Shown piece by piece: positions 53,482 to 63,272 of a DNA stretch of 64,000 nt; positions within the stretch are counted from its first letter, which is position 1; each line of letters starts with the position of its first letter. A program made the position numbers and the translations under genes. The notes under the pieces are model-generated. The model was not told where the DNA came from, did not search any database, and saw only the letters and a program-made list of their open reading frames with translations. Source of the DNA: an uncultured Eggerthella sp. (GTDB taxonomy: Bacteria; Actinomycetota; Coriobacteriia; Coriobacteriales; Eggerthellaceae); the NCBI GenBank assembly GCA_900542065.1, contig UQLU01000008.1:1-64000 (forward strand). The letters are read 5' to 3'.

Positions 53482-53567
53482 TGGTGCGGGTGAAAGGACT
53501 TGAACCTTCACGGGGGTTACCCACCAGAACCTAAACCTGGCGCGTCTGCCAATTCCGCCACACCCGC
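53482..53567 (-). tRNA. tRNA-Leu (anticodon UAG)
   Basis: A class II tRNA of 86 bases including encoded CCA. Acceptor GCGGGTG/CACCCGC, anticodon stem CCAGG/TCTGG with loop TTTAGGT (anticodon TAG, reading CUN), a long variable arm (TGGGTAACCCCCG) and T-loop GTTCAAGTC. Lies upstream of tig on the same strand. Confidence 0.97.
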
Positions 53568-53676
53568 ATTTTGTGTGCAACACTACCGTCATCTATGACG
53601 GCAACTTCGATATAATAGCAAAACCCAGCGCTCCGTGCCTAACTTTCTTCTACTTATTGAAAGAAAAATGGAGAAA

Positions 53677-54453
53677 TCATAGAGAGACCGCATCGCGTGC
53701 GGTGATGGTGCGTGACGGTGAAACCAGTATGGTACCCACCTGACCTTTCAAAGCTGCATCATCATAGAAAACGCCATCCACAAATGCGCCATAAGGAGCA
53801 AATCCTTCGTCTTGCGCAGATACTACTATGTCGGCGCCTTCATAGTTTTCTAACAGAGAAACATCGCTTACCACGCAAACAATAATGTTTACCTCAAGCT
53901 CTTCGTATTGCTCAATACGCTTTTGGAAATAACTCGGCTGAGCCGTTACCTCATCAATAGACATAATGCCAAAGGTGTACTTTCCTGCACGCACTACCGT
54001 TTTTGTGTTGTATTGAGCAAGGTTTTCCAAATCGAGACTAAAGACTCGTGCGCCCTTTTCAACATAGGAGCGTTCTAGAGCAAAAACCGATACCGGCTTT
54101 GCCTCTTCATCTTCTTCAGAATGCGAAGCACTATCCGCTGCATCGCTTGCGCTTACCTCACCGCTGGTGTCTTCTGTATTATGCTGAGTAGAACGTCTAT
54201 TCAAATCGCGCGAAGAAAGTTTGTCTTCGACGCTAAGCGTGTCGAGCACCGTTTCGTGGCGCTCTGTCGCTGTACCGTCATAAAGAATAGCGGTGTATTC
54301 ATCAAGATTTCCCGTAGCATCATCAATATTACTTGCTGCAACGTTTAGTGAATGCCCCACGGTAACAATATAGGCAATAAGCGCTGCCAGACCCGCAAGG
54401 GCCAAAAAGGCAAAAATGCCAAGCGCTGCTTTTTCACGAGAGATCTTCTTCAT
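53677..54453 (-). CDS. membrane-anchored extracytoplasmic protein, unknown function
   Basis: A 258-residue protein with one N-terminal membrane helix (about residues 10-32, GIFAFLALAGLAALIAYIVT) after a basic start, then an extracytoplasmic part. Residues about 75-120 are disordered and rich in Ser, Asp and Glu. Residues about 120-258 look like a compact alpha/beta domain with strands such as TFGIMSID and VNIIVCVVSD. I do not recognise the family. Its neighbours are uvrA and the tRNA gene. Confidence 0.72.
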   Translation of the reverse strand: MKKISREKAALGIFAFLALAGLAALIAYIVTVGHSLNVAASNIDDATGNLDEYTAILYDGTATERHETVLDTLSVEDKLSSRDLNRRSTQHNTEDTSGEVSASDAADSASHSEEDEEAKPVSVFALERSYVEKGARVFSLDLENLAQYNTKTVVRAGKYTFGIMSIDEVTAQPSYFQKRIEQYEELEVNIIVCVVSDVSLLENYEGADIVVSAQDEGFAPYGAFVDGVFYDDAALKGQVGTILVSPSRTITARDAVSL

Positions 54454-54534
54454 GAATACGTATCCTACGGCAAATTATTACGAGCGCCATGCAAAAATAA
54501 GCGTGCGCACATAATAACTTCTTGAACACAACAA

Positions 54535-57408
54535 TTATCCAAGAATACGCGCTAAAAACCTTCCTGTATGACTTTCAGGAACAGCGGCAATTTCTTCAGG
54601 AGTTCCTTGAGCAACCACACTACCTCCTCGATCGCCGCCCTCGGGGCCTAAATCAATGACGTAGTCTGCTGCTTTGATAATATCTAGGTTATGCTCAATT
54701 ACTAAAACGGTATTGCCTGCATCGACCAAACGCTGCAACACTTCCAGAAGTTGACGCACATCATCAAAATGCAGACCCGTCGTAGGCTCATCCAAAATGT
54801 AGAAGGTTTTTCCTGTTTGCCTTCGTTGAAGTTCGCTTGCAAGCTTTACGCGCTGCGCTTCACCACCAGAAAGCGTCGTAGCTGGCTGACCAAGGCGAAT
54901 GTATCCCAATCCTACATCGTGTAAGGTGTCAAGCTTTCGTACAATGCCAGGAATTTTCGAGAAGAAATCACGCGCTTCATCTACCGTCATTTCCAAAACG
55001 TCATACACGTTTTTTCCGCGATACGTTACCTGCAGCGTTTCGCGGTTGTAGCGCCTACCCTCACATACTTCACAAGCGACATATACATCGGGCAAAAAGT
55101 GCATTTCAATCTTCTTTTGTCCGTCACCCTTACAGGCTTCACAACGACCGCCCGCCACATTAAAGGAAAAACGACCTGGCGCATAACCACGCGCTTTAGC
55201 CTCTGGCGTCGAAGCAAATAAAGCACGGATATCGTCCCAGAGGCCAATATAGGTAGCAGGATTTGAACGAGGAGTTCTTCCGATAGGGCTTTGATCGATA
55301 TTGATAACTTTATCGATCCGCTCTGTTCCCACCAAACGGCGATATTCTCCCGTTTTGCGATGAGCGTGATTAACGCGATTAGCAAGCGCTGGGGCAAGTG
55401 TGTCGGTAATTAACGAACTTTTACCTGAACCAGAAACACCAGTAACAAGAGTAAGTGTTCCAAGAGGAATCGAGATATCAACTTTTTTCAGATTGTTTTC
55501 CGTTGCCCCTTTAAGCTGGATGCTTCCCTTCTTTGGATTACGGCGAACTGCTGGAATAGGAATAACTTTTGCACCGCTTAAATATTGCGCAGTAAGCGAC
55601 TCAGATACCTGCATTATTTCTTCAGGAGTACCTGCAGCAACCACTTCGCCGCCCAATTCGCCAGCACCAGGACCCATGTCAATAACGTAATCGGCACTTC
55701 GAATGGTGTCTTCATCGTGTTCAACAACGACTACGGTATTTCCCAAATCACGTAAATGCTCAAGGGTAGCAATCAGACGTTCATTGTCTCGCTGATGCAA
55801 ACCAATAGAAGGTTCGTCCAAAATATAAAGCACGCCCATTAAACCTGCACCAATTTGTGTCGCAAGGCGAATACGCTGCGCTTCACCACCAGAAAGTGTT
55901 GCGGTAGCTCGTTCTAGCGTTAAATAATCCAATCCAACATCGACCAAGAACTGCAAGCGCGTCTTTATTTCTTTTACGATAGGAAGTGCGATAGCTTGCT
56001 GTGATTGATCAAAAGTTAACGTGTCAAAAAACGCAAGCGAATCTAGCGCGCACATCTCGCATACTTCGTGAATGTTTTTTCCACCCACGGTTACTGCCAG
56101 AATAAGAGGATTAAGGCGCTTGCCTCCGCAGGTTGCACACGGAATGATAGAGAAATATTGTTCGTATTTTTGTCTTTGGCGATCAGAAGAAGCTTCTTTG
56201 TAGCGATGCATTATCGCCTCGCAGATGCCCTCCCACTCTATAAACCAATACGTCTCACGTCCATCAACGGTAAGATAATCGACCCGTATTTTTTCATCAG
56301 GGACGCCATACAATAGCGCCTTTTGTACCTTGTTGGGAATGCCTTCCCAAGGCGTTGCAGGATCAACATCGAAATGCTTAAGGACAGCACGCATAACCTG
56401 AGGGTAATAGTTTCCAGTCCTAAAGGGAGCAACCGCACCCTCTTCAAGCGATAAGGTTTTATCAGGAATGACTAAACTTGGATCCACCTCTTCGCGACTA
56501 CCAATACCCAAGCAATCAGGACATGCACCATAAGGAGCATTGAAGGAAAAATCACGAGGCTGTAATTCATTCATAGAATAGCCATGTTCAGGACAAGCAA
56601 GCGCCAGTGAGAACAAATGCTCCCCTTTAGCAAGGCCACCTTTTGCACCTGAAGAAGTTGTTACATTTACTTCTTCGCTACCCTTTTCCATAACCTTTAC
56701 CAAAACACGACCATCTGCAAGATTGCATGCCATTTCAACTGCTTGAGAGATACGTGTTGTTGCGCTTTCCTTAAGCACTACGCGGTCTACTACCACATCA
56801 ATAAAGTGCTTAATTTTTTTATTCAGAACAAGAGGTTCTCCTCCAAGTTTTTGCACTTCGCCATCAATGCGGACACGAGAAAATCCTTCTTTTTGTAAGT
56901 CCTGAAAAAGCTTAGTAAACTCACCTTTTTTACCTGTTACTACAGGAGCCATAATCAAAGCGCGTTTTCCTTCACCAAGCGCCAGTACATCGTCGGTCAC
57001 TTGATCAGTTGTTTGAGCTTTAATTTCTCTGCCACACTCAGGACAATGAGGAATACCCGTGCGGGCAAACAATAGGCGCAAATAGTCGTATATTTCCGTT
57101 ACCGTTCCAACGGTAGAACGAGGGTTTTTACTTGTTGTCTTTTGATCGATAGATACCGCAGGAGAAAGACCATCAATAGAGTCAAGATCGGGTTTACTCA
57201 TTTGCCCCAAGAACTGGCGGGCATAACTAGAGAGGCTTTCCACATAGCGTCGCTGACCTTCGGCATAAATTGTGTCGAACGCCAGAGAACTTTTACCCGA
57301 TCCTGAAAGACCCGTGATAACAACCAGTTTGTCGCGAGGAATTTCGACATCGATATTTTTCAGATTGTGCTCACGCGCACCCTTTATAACAATGGAGCTT
57401 TGTCCCAT
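54535..57408 (-). CDS. uvrA: excinuclease ABC subunit A
   Basis: A 957-residue ABC-type damage sensor. Two Walker A sites (GLSGSGKSS and GVSGSGKSS), two ABC signatures (TLSGGEAQRIRLA, TLSGGEAQRVKLA), and zinc modules with CPECGREI, CATCGGKRL and CEACKGDG...CEVCEGRRY. The length is normal. Together with UvrB (18.8 kb) it starts nucleotide excision repair. Confidence 0.98.
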   Translation of the reverse strand: MGQSSIVIKGAREHNLKNIDVEIPRDKLVVITGLSGSGKSSLAFDTIYAEGQRRYVESLSSYARQFLGQMSKPDLDSIDGLSPAVSIDQKTTSKNPRSTVGTVTEIYDYLRLLFARTGIPHCPECGREIKAQTTDQVTDDVLALGEGKRALIMAPVVTGKKGEFTKLFQDLQKEGFSRVRIDGEVQKLGGEPLVLNKKIKHFIDVVVDRVVLKESATTRISQAVEMACNLADGRVLVKVMEKGSEEVNVTTSSGAKGGLAKGEHLFSLALACPEHGYSMNELQPRDFSFNAPYGACPDCLGIGSREEVDPSLVIPDKTLSLEEGAVAPFRTGNYYPQVMRAVLKHFDVDPATPWEGIPNKVQKALLYGVPDEKIRVDYLTVDGRETYWFIEWEGICEAIMHRYKEASSDRQRQKYEQYFSIIPCATCGGKRLNPLILAVTVGGKNIHEVCEMCALDSLAFFDTLTFDQSQQAIALPIVKEIKTRLQFLVDVGLDYLTLERATATLSGGEAQRIRLATQIGAGLMGVLYILDEPSIGLHQRDNERLIATLEHLRDLGNTVVVVEHDEDTIRSADYVIDMGPGAGELGGEVVAAGTPEEIMQVSESLTAQYLSGAKVIPIPAVRRNPKKGSIQLKGATENNLKKVDISIPLGTLTLVTGVSGSGKSSLITDTLAPALANRVNHAHRKTGEYRRLVGTERIDKVINIDQSPIGRTPRSNPATYIGLWDDIRALFASTPEAKARGYAPGRFSFNVAGGRCEACKGDGQKKIEMHFLPDVYVACEVCEGRRYNRETLQVTYRGKNVYDVLEMTVDEARDFFSKIPGIVRKLDTLHDVGLGYIRLGQPATTLSGGEAQRVKLASELQRRQTGKTFYILDEPTTGLHFDDVRQLLEVLQRLVDAGNTVLVIEHNLDIIKAADYVIDLGPEGGDRGGSVVAQGTPEEIAAVPESHTGRFLARILG

Positions 57409-57509
57409 GAAGAGTTCTCCTTATGTAGGAAAAGATTACGAAAACTTATTCTACTCCACGTTGTAAAGAATGAGAACATCCGTTCGCACTTCTTTTATTC
57501 TTTGTAACG

Positions 57510-58511
57510 TTACCCGCGAGGATGGCTTGCTTGATGAACCTGCTTTAAATGATCAGAGGTTAAATGGGTATATATTTGCGTCGTAGACAAACTGGCATGA
57601 CCAAGCATTTCTTGCACGCTTCGTAAATCCGCGCCACCAGAAAGTAAATCTGTAGCAAAAGAATGGCGCATTGCATGGGGTGAAAGCGATTCATCCAAAC
57701 CCGATTCGTGAAGCTTTTCCTTAAATACCGCTCTTATCGTATTGGTAGAAAGCTGATTGCCTCGAGCAGAAAGAAATACAAAAGAAGACGAATTGGAGTG
57801 TTTACCTTTCTTTGCAAGTATTGGCCTTGCGGTATGAAGGTATTCTTCTAAGATTTCGCATGCTTTTTCATGTAAAGGCACCAAGCGTTCTTTGGACCCT
57901 TTACCCATAACACGTACAAATCCTCGTTTTGTATCAAGTCCCTCAAGACTAAGAGAAGAAGCTTCAGAAACACGCAAGCCTGCCGCATACAGCAACTCCA
58001 ACAATGCCTGGTTACGTATTTCAAGCGCTGCCGATAGCTCCTGGGATTTCTTTTTGTCGGCAGCAGGTGCCAATTCCGATTCCTTTTGAATTTGACTATC
58101 TTGCCCTTCAAGTAATTGATCCATTTCATGGGCGCCAATTACTCGAGGAAGCGTTTTGGATTGCTTGGGACCTTGCAAAATCTCAGCGGGGCTCGAATCG
58201 CAACGCCCTTCTACCACCAACCAACGATAGAACCCTTTAATCGAACTTAAATGACGATTGATGGTCTTGCGCGAATACTGCGCTTGATCCAAATATGCCA
58301 AATATCGACGAATTTGCTGGTGGCGAATACGAAATGGATCCAAATCTTCCCGTTTACACCAACGCAAATACGCCAGAATATCAATCCGGTAGTTCCGAAT
58401 AGTGTGCGCAGAACGGTTTTGCTGAGCAGCAAGTGCCTCGCAAAAATCCTCCACAAGATAATCCCAGGGAGTAGAAAGAGAACGATCCTGTTTCGGAGTA
58501 GTATCTACCAC
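57510..58511 (-). CDS. xerC: Xer-type tyrosine recombinase
   Basis: A 333-residue tyrosine recombinase. N-terminal SAM-like core-binding domain (residues about 15-110); catalytic Arg in YAAGLRVSEASSL, Lys in GKGSKERLVPL, His/Arg in SPHAMRHSFAT, His in LGHASLSTTQ and Tyr in IYTHLT. About 30 polar residues (positions about 137-165) are inserted before the catalytic domain. Probably acts in chromosome dimer resolution; xerC versus xerD cannot be told. GTG start three bases after the trmFO stop. Confidence 0.92.
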   Translation of the reverse strand: MVDTTPKQDRSLSTPWDYLVEDFCEALAAQQNRSAHTIRNYRIDILAYLRWCKREDLDPFRIRHQQIRRYLAYLDQAQYSRKTINRHLSSIKGFYRWLVVEGRCDSSPAEILQGPKQSKTLPRVIGAHEMDQLLEGQDSQIQKESELAPAADKKKSQELSAALEIRNQALLELLYAAGLRVSEASSLSLEGLDTKRGFVRVMGKGSKERLVPLHEKACEILEEYLHTARPILAKKGKHSNSSSFVFLSARGNQLSTNTIRAVFKEKLHESGLDESLSPHAMRHSFATDLLSGGADLRSVQEMLGHASLSTTQIYTHLTSDHLKQVHQASHPRG

Positions 58512-58514
58512 GAA

Positions 58515-60035
58515 TTACTCCAACACCCACAGTTCCTTGTTGCAGTAATTCTTCAAAGCCTGATCACCGCGTTGCGCATAGGCAGCATAACGCTGACGCT
58601 TATTGCGAATATGAGGAACAATAGGCTCCATAATGCCAAAGTTTACATGCATAGGCTGATAATCAACGGTTTCGCGATTGGTTGCATAAGCCAAAAGCGC
58701 CCCAAAAGCAGTTTCTTTAGGTAATGCAGGCAGGGAATGTTCTGTAAGCAAAGCGACAATATTGAGAGAAGCCCATAATCCCGAAGCAATAGCTTCACAA
58801 TATCCTTCTGTTCCCCCAAACTGACCAGCAACAAAAATCGGCACTGGTATAGCTTTTGCTTTTTCGCTACACAAACGTAAAGACGAATCCAGCAAAAGAG
58901 GAGCGTTAATAAACGTATTGCGATGCATTACTCCATAACGTGCGAATTCTGCCTGCTCTAATCCAGGGATCATTCTAAATACCCGTTTTTGTTCAGAGAA
59001 GGTAAGGTTAGTTTGAAAACCAACTAAATTAAAGCTTTGGCCATGAGCGTCCTCTGCGCGAAGCTGAACAACCGCCCACGGACGACGACCAGTCGCTGGA
59101 TCAGTTAATCCTACTGGTTTTAAAGGACCAAAACGAGGCGCATCAAAGCCTCGTCGAGCAATTTCTTCTATTGGCTGGCATGCTTGGAACAAATCCGCTG
59201 TTTCAAAATCGCGCTTAATAACTCGTTCTGCCCCAAGTAACTCTTCTATGAAACGCTCGTACGATTCCTTATCGAAAGGAGCATTCAGATAGTCCCCTTC
59301 ACCTTCACCCTCGTAGCGACTTTGGCTAAATACCTTAGTCCGATCAAGAGAATCCGCCATTACTACAGGTGCTGCGGCATCATAAAACGCAAGCTGATCT
59401 TGCCCTGTTAAATCCTGCATACATAAGGCAAATCTTTCAGAAGTCAGAGGACCAGAAGCGACCAGAATAGCATCAGCAGGCTTAAACAAAACCAAAGAAG
59501 CTTCATCAGAAGAAGAACAAGATGTCCCTGACAACCCTGAAGCGAGCTTACTTGCATCTGCAGAAGTACCCTGCAAAGAAAGAGCTTCTTCAATAGTTTC
59601 AGATTGCAATGAATCGCCCGCAACCGCAAGTGCACCTTCAGGTGTTATTGCCACTACTTCTGCGTTAACGCGAATGATATTTGGATACTGATCAATGCGA
59701 TACGTTACTTCTTCGGCAAACTTATCCCTGTCAACCGCAAGCGCACCACCTGCTGCCACGCGATTGTTATAGGCACATTCCAAAACAAATGAACCTAATT
59801 CGCTCAGTTCATGTTTCAACATACCAGCAGCACTATCGAGCTTGGTTGATTTGAGCGAATTAGAACAAACAAGTTCTGCGCAATAGCTCGTTTTATGAAC
59901 AGCTGTTTTGGTAACTGGACGCATTTCAAACAAGCGCACCGTATATCCACGCTTGGCAAGCTGAAGCGCTGCTTCGCTTCCAGCAAGTCCCGCACCAATA
60001 ACATCAATTACTTTGTTGATCTTAGAAATACTCAT
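58515..60035 (-). CDS. trmFO: tRNA uracil-54 methyltransferase TrmFO
   Basis: A 506-residue folate- and FAD-dependent enzyme making ribothymidine at tRNA position 54. FAD motif VIDVIGAGLAGSEAALQLA, FEMRPV, ELVCSNSLKS, RVAAGGALAVDRD, and VGFQTNLTF with YGVMHRNTFINAP near the C-terminus. It is about 60 residues longer than usual because of a Ser/Leu-rich insertion at about 165-200. Folate-type TrmFO is common in Firmicutes and also occurs in Coriobacteriia. Confidence 0.95.
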   Translation of the reverse strand: MSISKINKVIDVIGAGLAGSEAALQLAKRGYTVRLFEMRPVTKTAVHKTSYCAELVCSNSLKSTKLDSAAGMLKHELSELGSFVLECAYNNRVAAGGALAVDRDKFAEEVTYRIDQYPNIIRVNAEVVAITPEGALAVAGDSLQSETIEEALSLQGTSADASKLASGLSGTSCSSSDEASLVLFKPADAILVASGPLTSERFALCMQDLTGQDQLAFYDAAAPVVMADSLDRTKVFSQSRYEGEGEGDYLNAPFDKESYERFIEELLGAERVIKRDFETADLFQACQPIEEIARRGFDAPRFGPLKPVGLTDPATGRRPWAVVQLRAEDAHGQSFNLVGFQTNLTFSEQKRVFRMIPGLEQAEFARYGVMHRNTFINAPLLLDSSLRLCSEKAKAIPVPIFVAGQFGGTEGYCEAIASGLWASLNIVALLTEHSLPALPKETAFGALLAYATNRETVDYQPMHVNFGIMEPIVPHIRNKRQRYAAYAQRGDQALKNYCNKELWVLE

Positions 60036-60047
60036 AATGACACACTA

Positions 60048-61076
60048 CTATACCCGAGCAGGTCCATAGCGCCCATCGGGAAACCGCGCAATTAAACCAT
60101 CTCTTTCATACTGAGCCAGTTTAACCATAATTTGAGTAAGGTGGTCTTGGGTTTTTTCGCTATCCTCACCATCCCTGTCTTTATCGCCGTTCTCACTACC
60201 AAGACGAAATGAAAGCATTTGTTCAATTCTCATAGGATTTGCCAACAATGCCTTAAGTAAAGAATCCTCAGAAGAAACCTCTGGATTATCTCCAACCCAA
60301 CGACGCTGTTCGGGCGAACGTGCATCTTCCATACGAAGGCAGCCATATATCCCCACCAAAATGTCTTCGAAGCTCTCGGCATCGACGATAGGAGTAGCTC
60401 CCTGATAAATCAATCGATTCGCACCAAGCGAAGTTACAGAAGTAATAGGACCTGGAACCGCAAGTACTTCCTTACCAGCTGCGAGAGCATCATCCGCCGT
60501 CGAAAACGTTCCTGAAGGAAGCCCCGCCTCGACAATAAGAGTTGCTCGTGAAAGGCCTGCAATGATTCGATTTCGAGCTCTGAAAGTATAGGGAAGCGGT
60601 GGGAAATCCCAATGATGCTCCGATACAACAGCACCTCCCCCATCAATTACCTGCTGAAATAATGCCGCATTCGATTGAGGATAGAGCTGATCACATCCGC
60701 CACCTAATACCACAACCGTTTCACCATGCACCTCAAGTGCGCCCCGATGAGCTTCTGAATCGCATCCAAGCGCTCCTCCTGAAACTATAGGAATTCCGCG
60801 TTGAGCCGCTAATTTAGCAAACTGATGAGCTGCTGATTTCCCATAGGGCGTCGCTTTACGCGCCCCAATAATCGACAGGCCATCTCTAAGAGTATGAATA
60901 TTACCTATGCCATAGAGAATCTCTGGCGGATCGGACAAGTGCAACAACGATTCAGGATACCCTTCTTGCCCTACCGACACCTTCCAACGATCACCATTGA
61001 GTGTTTTTGAAGGCACCGATACAAACCGCTTTGCATGAAGTTTTTTCGCCTCTTCTAAACTTAATTCTTTCATCAT
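60048..61076 (-). CDS. dprA: DNA-processing protein DprA
   Basis: A 342-residue Rossmann-fold protein that loads RecA on incoming single-stranded DNA. YPESLLHLSDPP, SIIGARKATPYG, IVSGGALGCDSEAHRGAL, the ATP-like GGGCDQLYP and ARNRIIAGLS and AGLPSGTFSTADDALAAGK are all present, then a C-terminal winged helix interrupted by an acidic insert (about 20 residues). Start overlaps the yifB stop. Confidence 0.95.
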   Translation of the reverse strand: MMKELSLEEAKKLHAKRFVSVPSKTLNGDRWKVSVGQEGYPESLLHLSDPPEILYGIGNIHTLRDGLSIIGARKATPYGKSAAHQFAKLAAQRGIPIVSGGALGCDSEAHRGALEVHGETVVVLGGGCDQLYPQSNAALFQQVIDGGGAVVSEHHWDFPPLPYTFRARNRIIAGLSRATLIVEAGLPSGTFSTADDALAAGKEVLAVPGPITSVTSLGANRLIYQGATPIVDAESFEDILVGIYGCLRMEDARSPEQRRWVGDNPEVSSEDSLLKALLANPMRIEQMLSFRLGSENGDKDRDGEDSEKTQDHLTQIMVKLAQYERDGLIARFPDGRYGPARV

Positions 61077-62563
61077 GACAATCCCCCTCCAAATCGCAGC
61101 GTAAAAGCTTCAGCAATGTGGGCTTTTTTAACCTGTTCCGATTCGGCAATATCGGCAATAGTCCGCGACAGAAGAAGTGTTTTCGCGATAGAGCGTGCAC
61201 TCATTTCTTGCGAATTTGCCAACGACAAGAAAAAATCTTCTGTTTGTATGTCTAAGCAACATGCTTCCTTCAATGCTCGAAGGCCTTTAGACGCAGTATT
61301 TCTTTTGGACGAACGCCATTTCGCAAAAGCACGTGCTCGTTCTACTCCCTCACGCAACTCAGCAGAACTTCGTCCTTTTCCTGAAGAAAACAACTCATCA
61401 CTTTTTTCGCGCCACACATCAATGCGCATATCGATTCGATCTATCAAGGGACCACCCATCCTGTTTTGATAGGCTTGCACCGCCACAACACCACAGCGAC
61501 ACTTTCCGCTCGGATCACCAAAATACCCACAGGGACATGGATTAGTAGCAGCTACTAATTGAAACTTTGCAGGAAATACATACGTTCCATCTGCGCGCGT
61601 AAGGGTAATGGATCCAGTTTCTATAGGTTGGCGCAGCGTTTGAAGAACCGAAGTCTTGAATTCAGCTAACTCATCCAAAAACAAAACTCCCCGATGAGCA
61701 AGGGATGCCTCTCCTGGATGAGGAGGCTTTCCACCCCCAATCAAACCAGCTGCAGTAGCGCTATGATGAGGACTTCGAAAAGGACGCCGTCCTGACAAAA
61801 TAGGCGAGATATCTTCCCCTGCCACCGAATGAACCAAGGCAGCTTCAATTTTTTCCGATTCGGAGAGTTCAGGCAAAATCGTAGCAAAACGCTGAGCAAG
61901 CATAGTCTTTCCAGACCCTGGAGGACCAACCATCAACACTCCATGGTTACCTGCCGCGGCAACCTGCAATGCGCGTTTTGCCGCCTCATGCCCTATCACT
62001 TCAGCATAATCAACCTGTTCCTGCTGCTCATGGGGAGCAAACGTTTTATGCAAGGCAAAACGTCCCGTTCGAATGTGGCTCAAATGCTCTAGCGCATAGC
62101 AGGTAAGTCCCTCCATGTTGAATATCCCCTGATCAGAAACGCCTGTCAAAAGGTTATATCCCTGACTATAAGCACATTGCTGATAAGCAAGCATTCCCTT
62201 AGGAGCTCTGACTGAACCATCAAGAAGAAGTTCACCTACAACAAGACGAGAAGAAATATGTTCTTTTTCGATTTGCCCTGTTGCCGCCAAAATACCCAAT
62301 GCGATAGGTAAATCAAACCCAGAGCCTGTCTTTTTTAACGCTCCAGGTGCTAAGTTGATTACGATCTTATCGGTAGGCATTACAAAACCACTTGCGCGAA
62401 GCGCTGCTTTAACCCTTTCGCGCGATTCCATAATGGTTACATCCGCCATGCCTACGATCGAAAAAGAAGGAATACCATTAGAAATTACCACCTCAACCAA
62501 AACGGGAATTGCCTCAACTCCTTGGATAGTGGCACTTTGAATGGCAAAACTTCGCTGATGCAT
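61073..62563 (-). CDS. YifB/ComM-family Mg-chelatase-like AAA+ ATPase
   Basis: A 496-residue protein of the YifB/ComM family. N-terminal Lon-C-like fold (residues about 1-180, GIPSFSIVGMADVTIMESRE), AAA+ domain with Walker A GPPGSGKTML and Walker B GVLFLDELAEF, a zinc-binding NPCPCGYFGD...CRCG loop and a C-terminal helical domain. ComM acts as a branch-migration helicase in transformation in other bacteria. Next to dprA, as in many Gram-positive genomes. Confidence 0.94.
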   Translation of the reverse strand: MHQRSFAIQSATIQGVEAIPVLVEVVISNGIPSFSIVGMADVTIMESRERVKAALRASGFVMPTDKIVINLAPGALKKTGSGFDLPIALGILAATGQIEKEHISSRLVVGELLLDGSVRAPKGMLAYQQCAYSQGYNLLTGVSDQGIFNMEGLTCYALEHLSHIRTGRFALHKTFAPHEQQEQVDYAEVIGHEAAKRALQVAAAGNHGVLMVGPPGSGKTMLAQRFATILPELSESEKIEAALVHSVAGEDISPILSGRRPFRSPHHSATAAGLIGGGKPPHPGEASLAHRGVLFLDELAEFKTSVLQTLRQPIETGSITLTRADGTYVFPAKFQLVAATNPCPCGYFGDPSGKCRCGVVAVQAYQNRMGGPLIDRIDMRIDVWREKSDELFSSGKGRSSAELREGVERARAFAKWRSSKRNTASKGLRALKEACCLDIQTEDFFLSLANSQEMSARSIAKTLLLSRTIADIAESEQVKKAHIAEAFTLRFGGGLS

Positions 62564-62565
62564 TG

Positions 62566-63069
62566 TTATTCAGCCCCAAACGCATTGGTGTGAAAACGTA
62601 AAAAGGCATGATGTTCAGACAAAACCAAAATCGAAATAACATCAAAGCGGACACGAATATCGCATGCATGGTAAGTTCTCAAAAAGCAAGCCGCAATTCG
62701 CTCGTATTTATCGCGTTTGCGAGCATCAACTGCTTCAGCAGGAAACCCCTTATGAAGTTGCGAGCGCGTTTTTACCTCAATAAAGCACAGAGTATCCCCC
62801 TCGCGAGCAATAATATCAGCCTCACCCGCAAAACAGGTCCAGTTTGTTTCAAGAATGTCGAACCCTTTACTTTTTAAAAATCGAACCGCCGCCTGTTCAC
62901 CCTTCATTCCTAGTTCTTTGGAAGTGTATTTAGGCAAGGAGGAACAAGATGAGGCATCCTCCCGTGCTTGTCCAAAATCATTTCCCGTAAGCCCTTCGGC
63001 ACAAGCGCTCTCGCTTAAACCATGTTCTTGCTCCAGAACATCAGATAGTTGTGTTGGTGAATTGTTCAT
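62566..63069 (-). CDS. YraN-family nuclease-like protein
   Basis: A 167-residue protein of UPF0102 (YraN). The restriction-endonuclease-like core starts GMKGEQAAVRFLKSKGF, then WTCFAGEADIIAREGDTLCFIEVKTRS with the catalytic-type Asp, Glu and Lys. About 45 N-terminal residues (Ser/Glu-rich) precede the core and are not typical. Two bases from the yifB start region, within the rnhB-yraN-yifB-dprA order. Confidence 0.92.
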   Translation of the reverse strand: MNNSPTQLSDVLEQEHGLSESACAEGLTGNDFGQAREDASSCSSLPKYTSKELGMKGEQAAVRFLKSKGFDILETNWTCFAGEADIIAREGDTLCFIEVKTRSQLHKGFPAEAVDARKRDKYERIAACFLRTYHACDIRVRFDVISILVLSEHHAFLRFHTNAFGAE

Positions 63070-63130
63070 CTTGTCCTCCTAACACTTAAGAGGATAAAGA
63101 TCAAAATTCACATAAAAGAGAAGTTTGAAG

Positions 63131-63164
63131 CACAGTTTGTGCACATTTTTACATCACAAACTGC
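63131..63164. other. inverted repeat in the yraN-rnhB gap
   Basis: CAGTTTGTG and CACAAACTG form a 9-bp perfect stem around a 13-base loop. No T run follows on the minus strand. It lies in the 203-base gap between rnhB and yraN, which otherwise shows no gene. Confidence 0.5.
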
Positions 63165-63272
63165 ATAGATAGTGCACATCAGAGTCACATTTTAGGCACG
63201 TATATCTCACATAAAACAAGAAAGCTACCACAGCATAAGAGACATAAGTAAACGAGCGGCAATAAACTCCGC

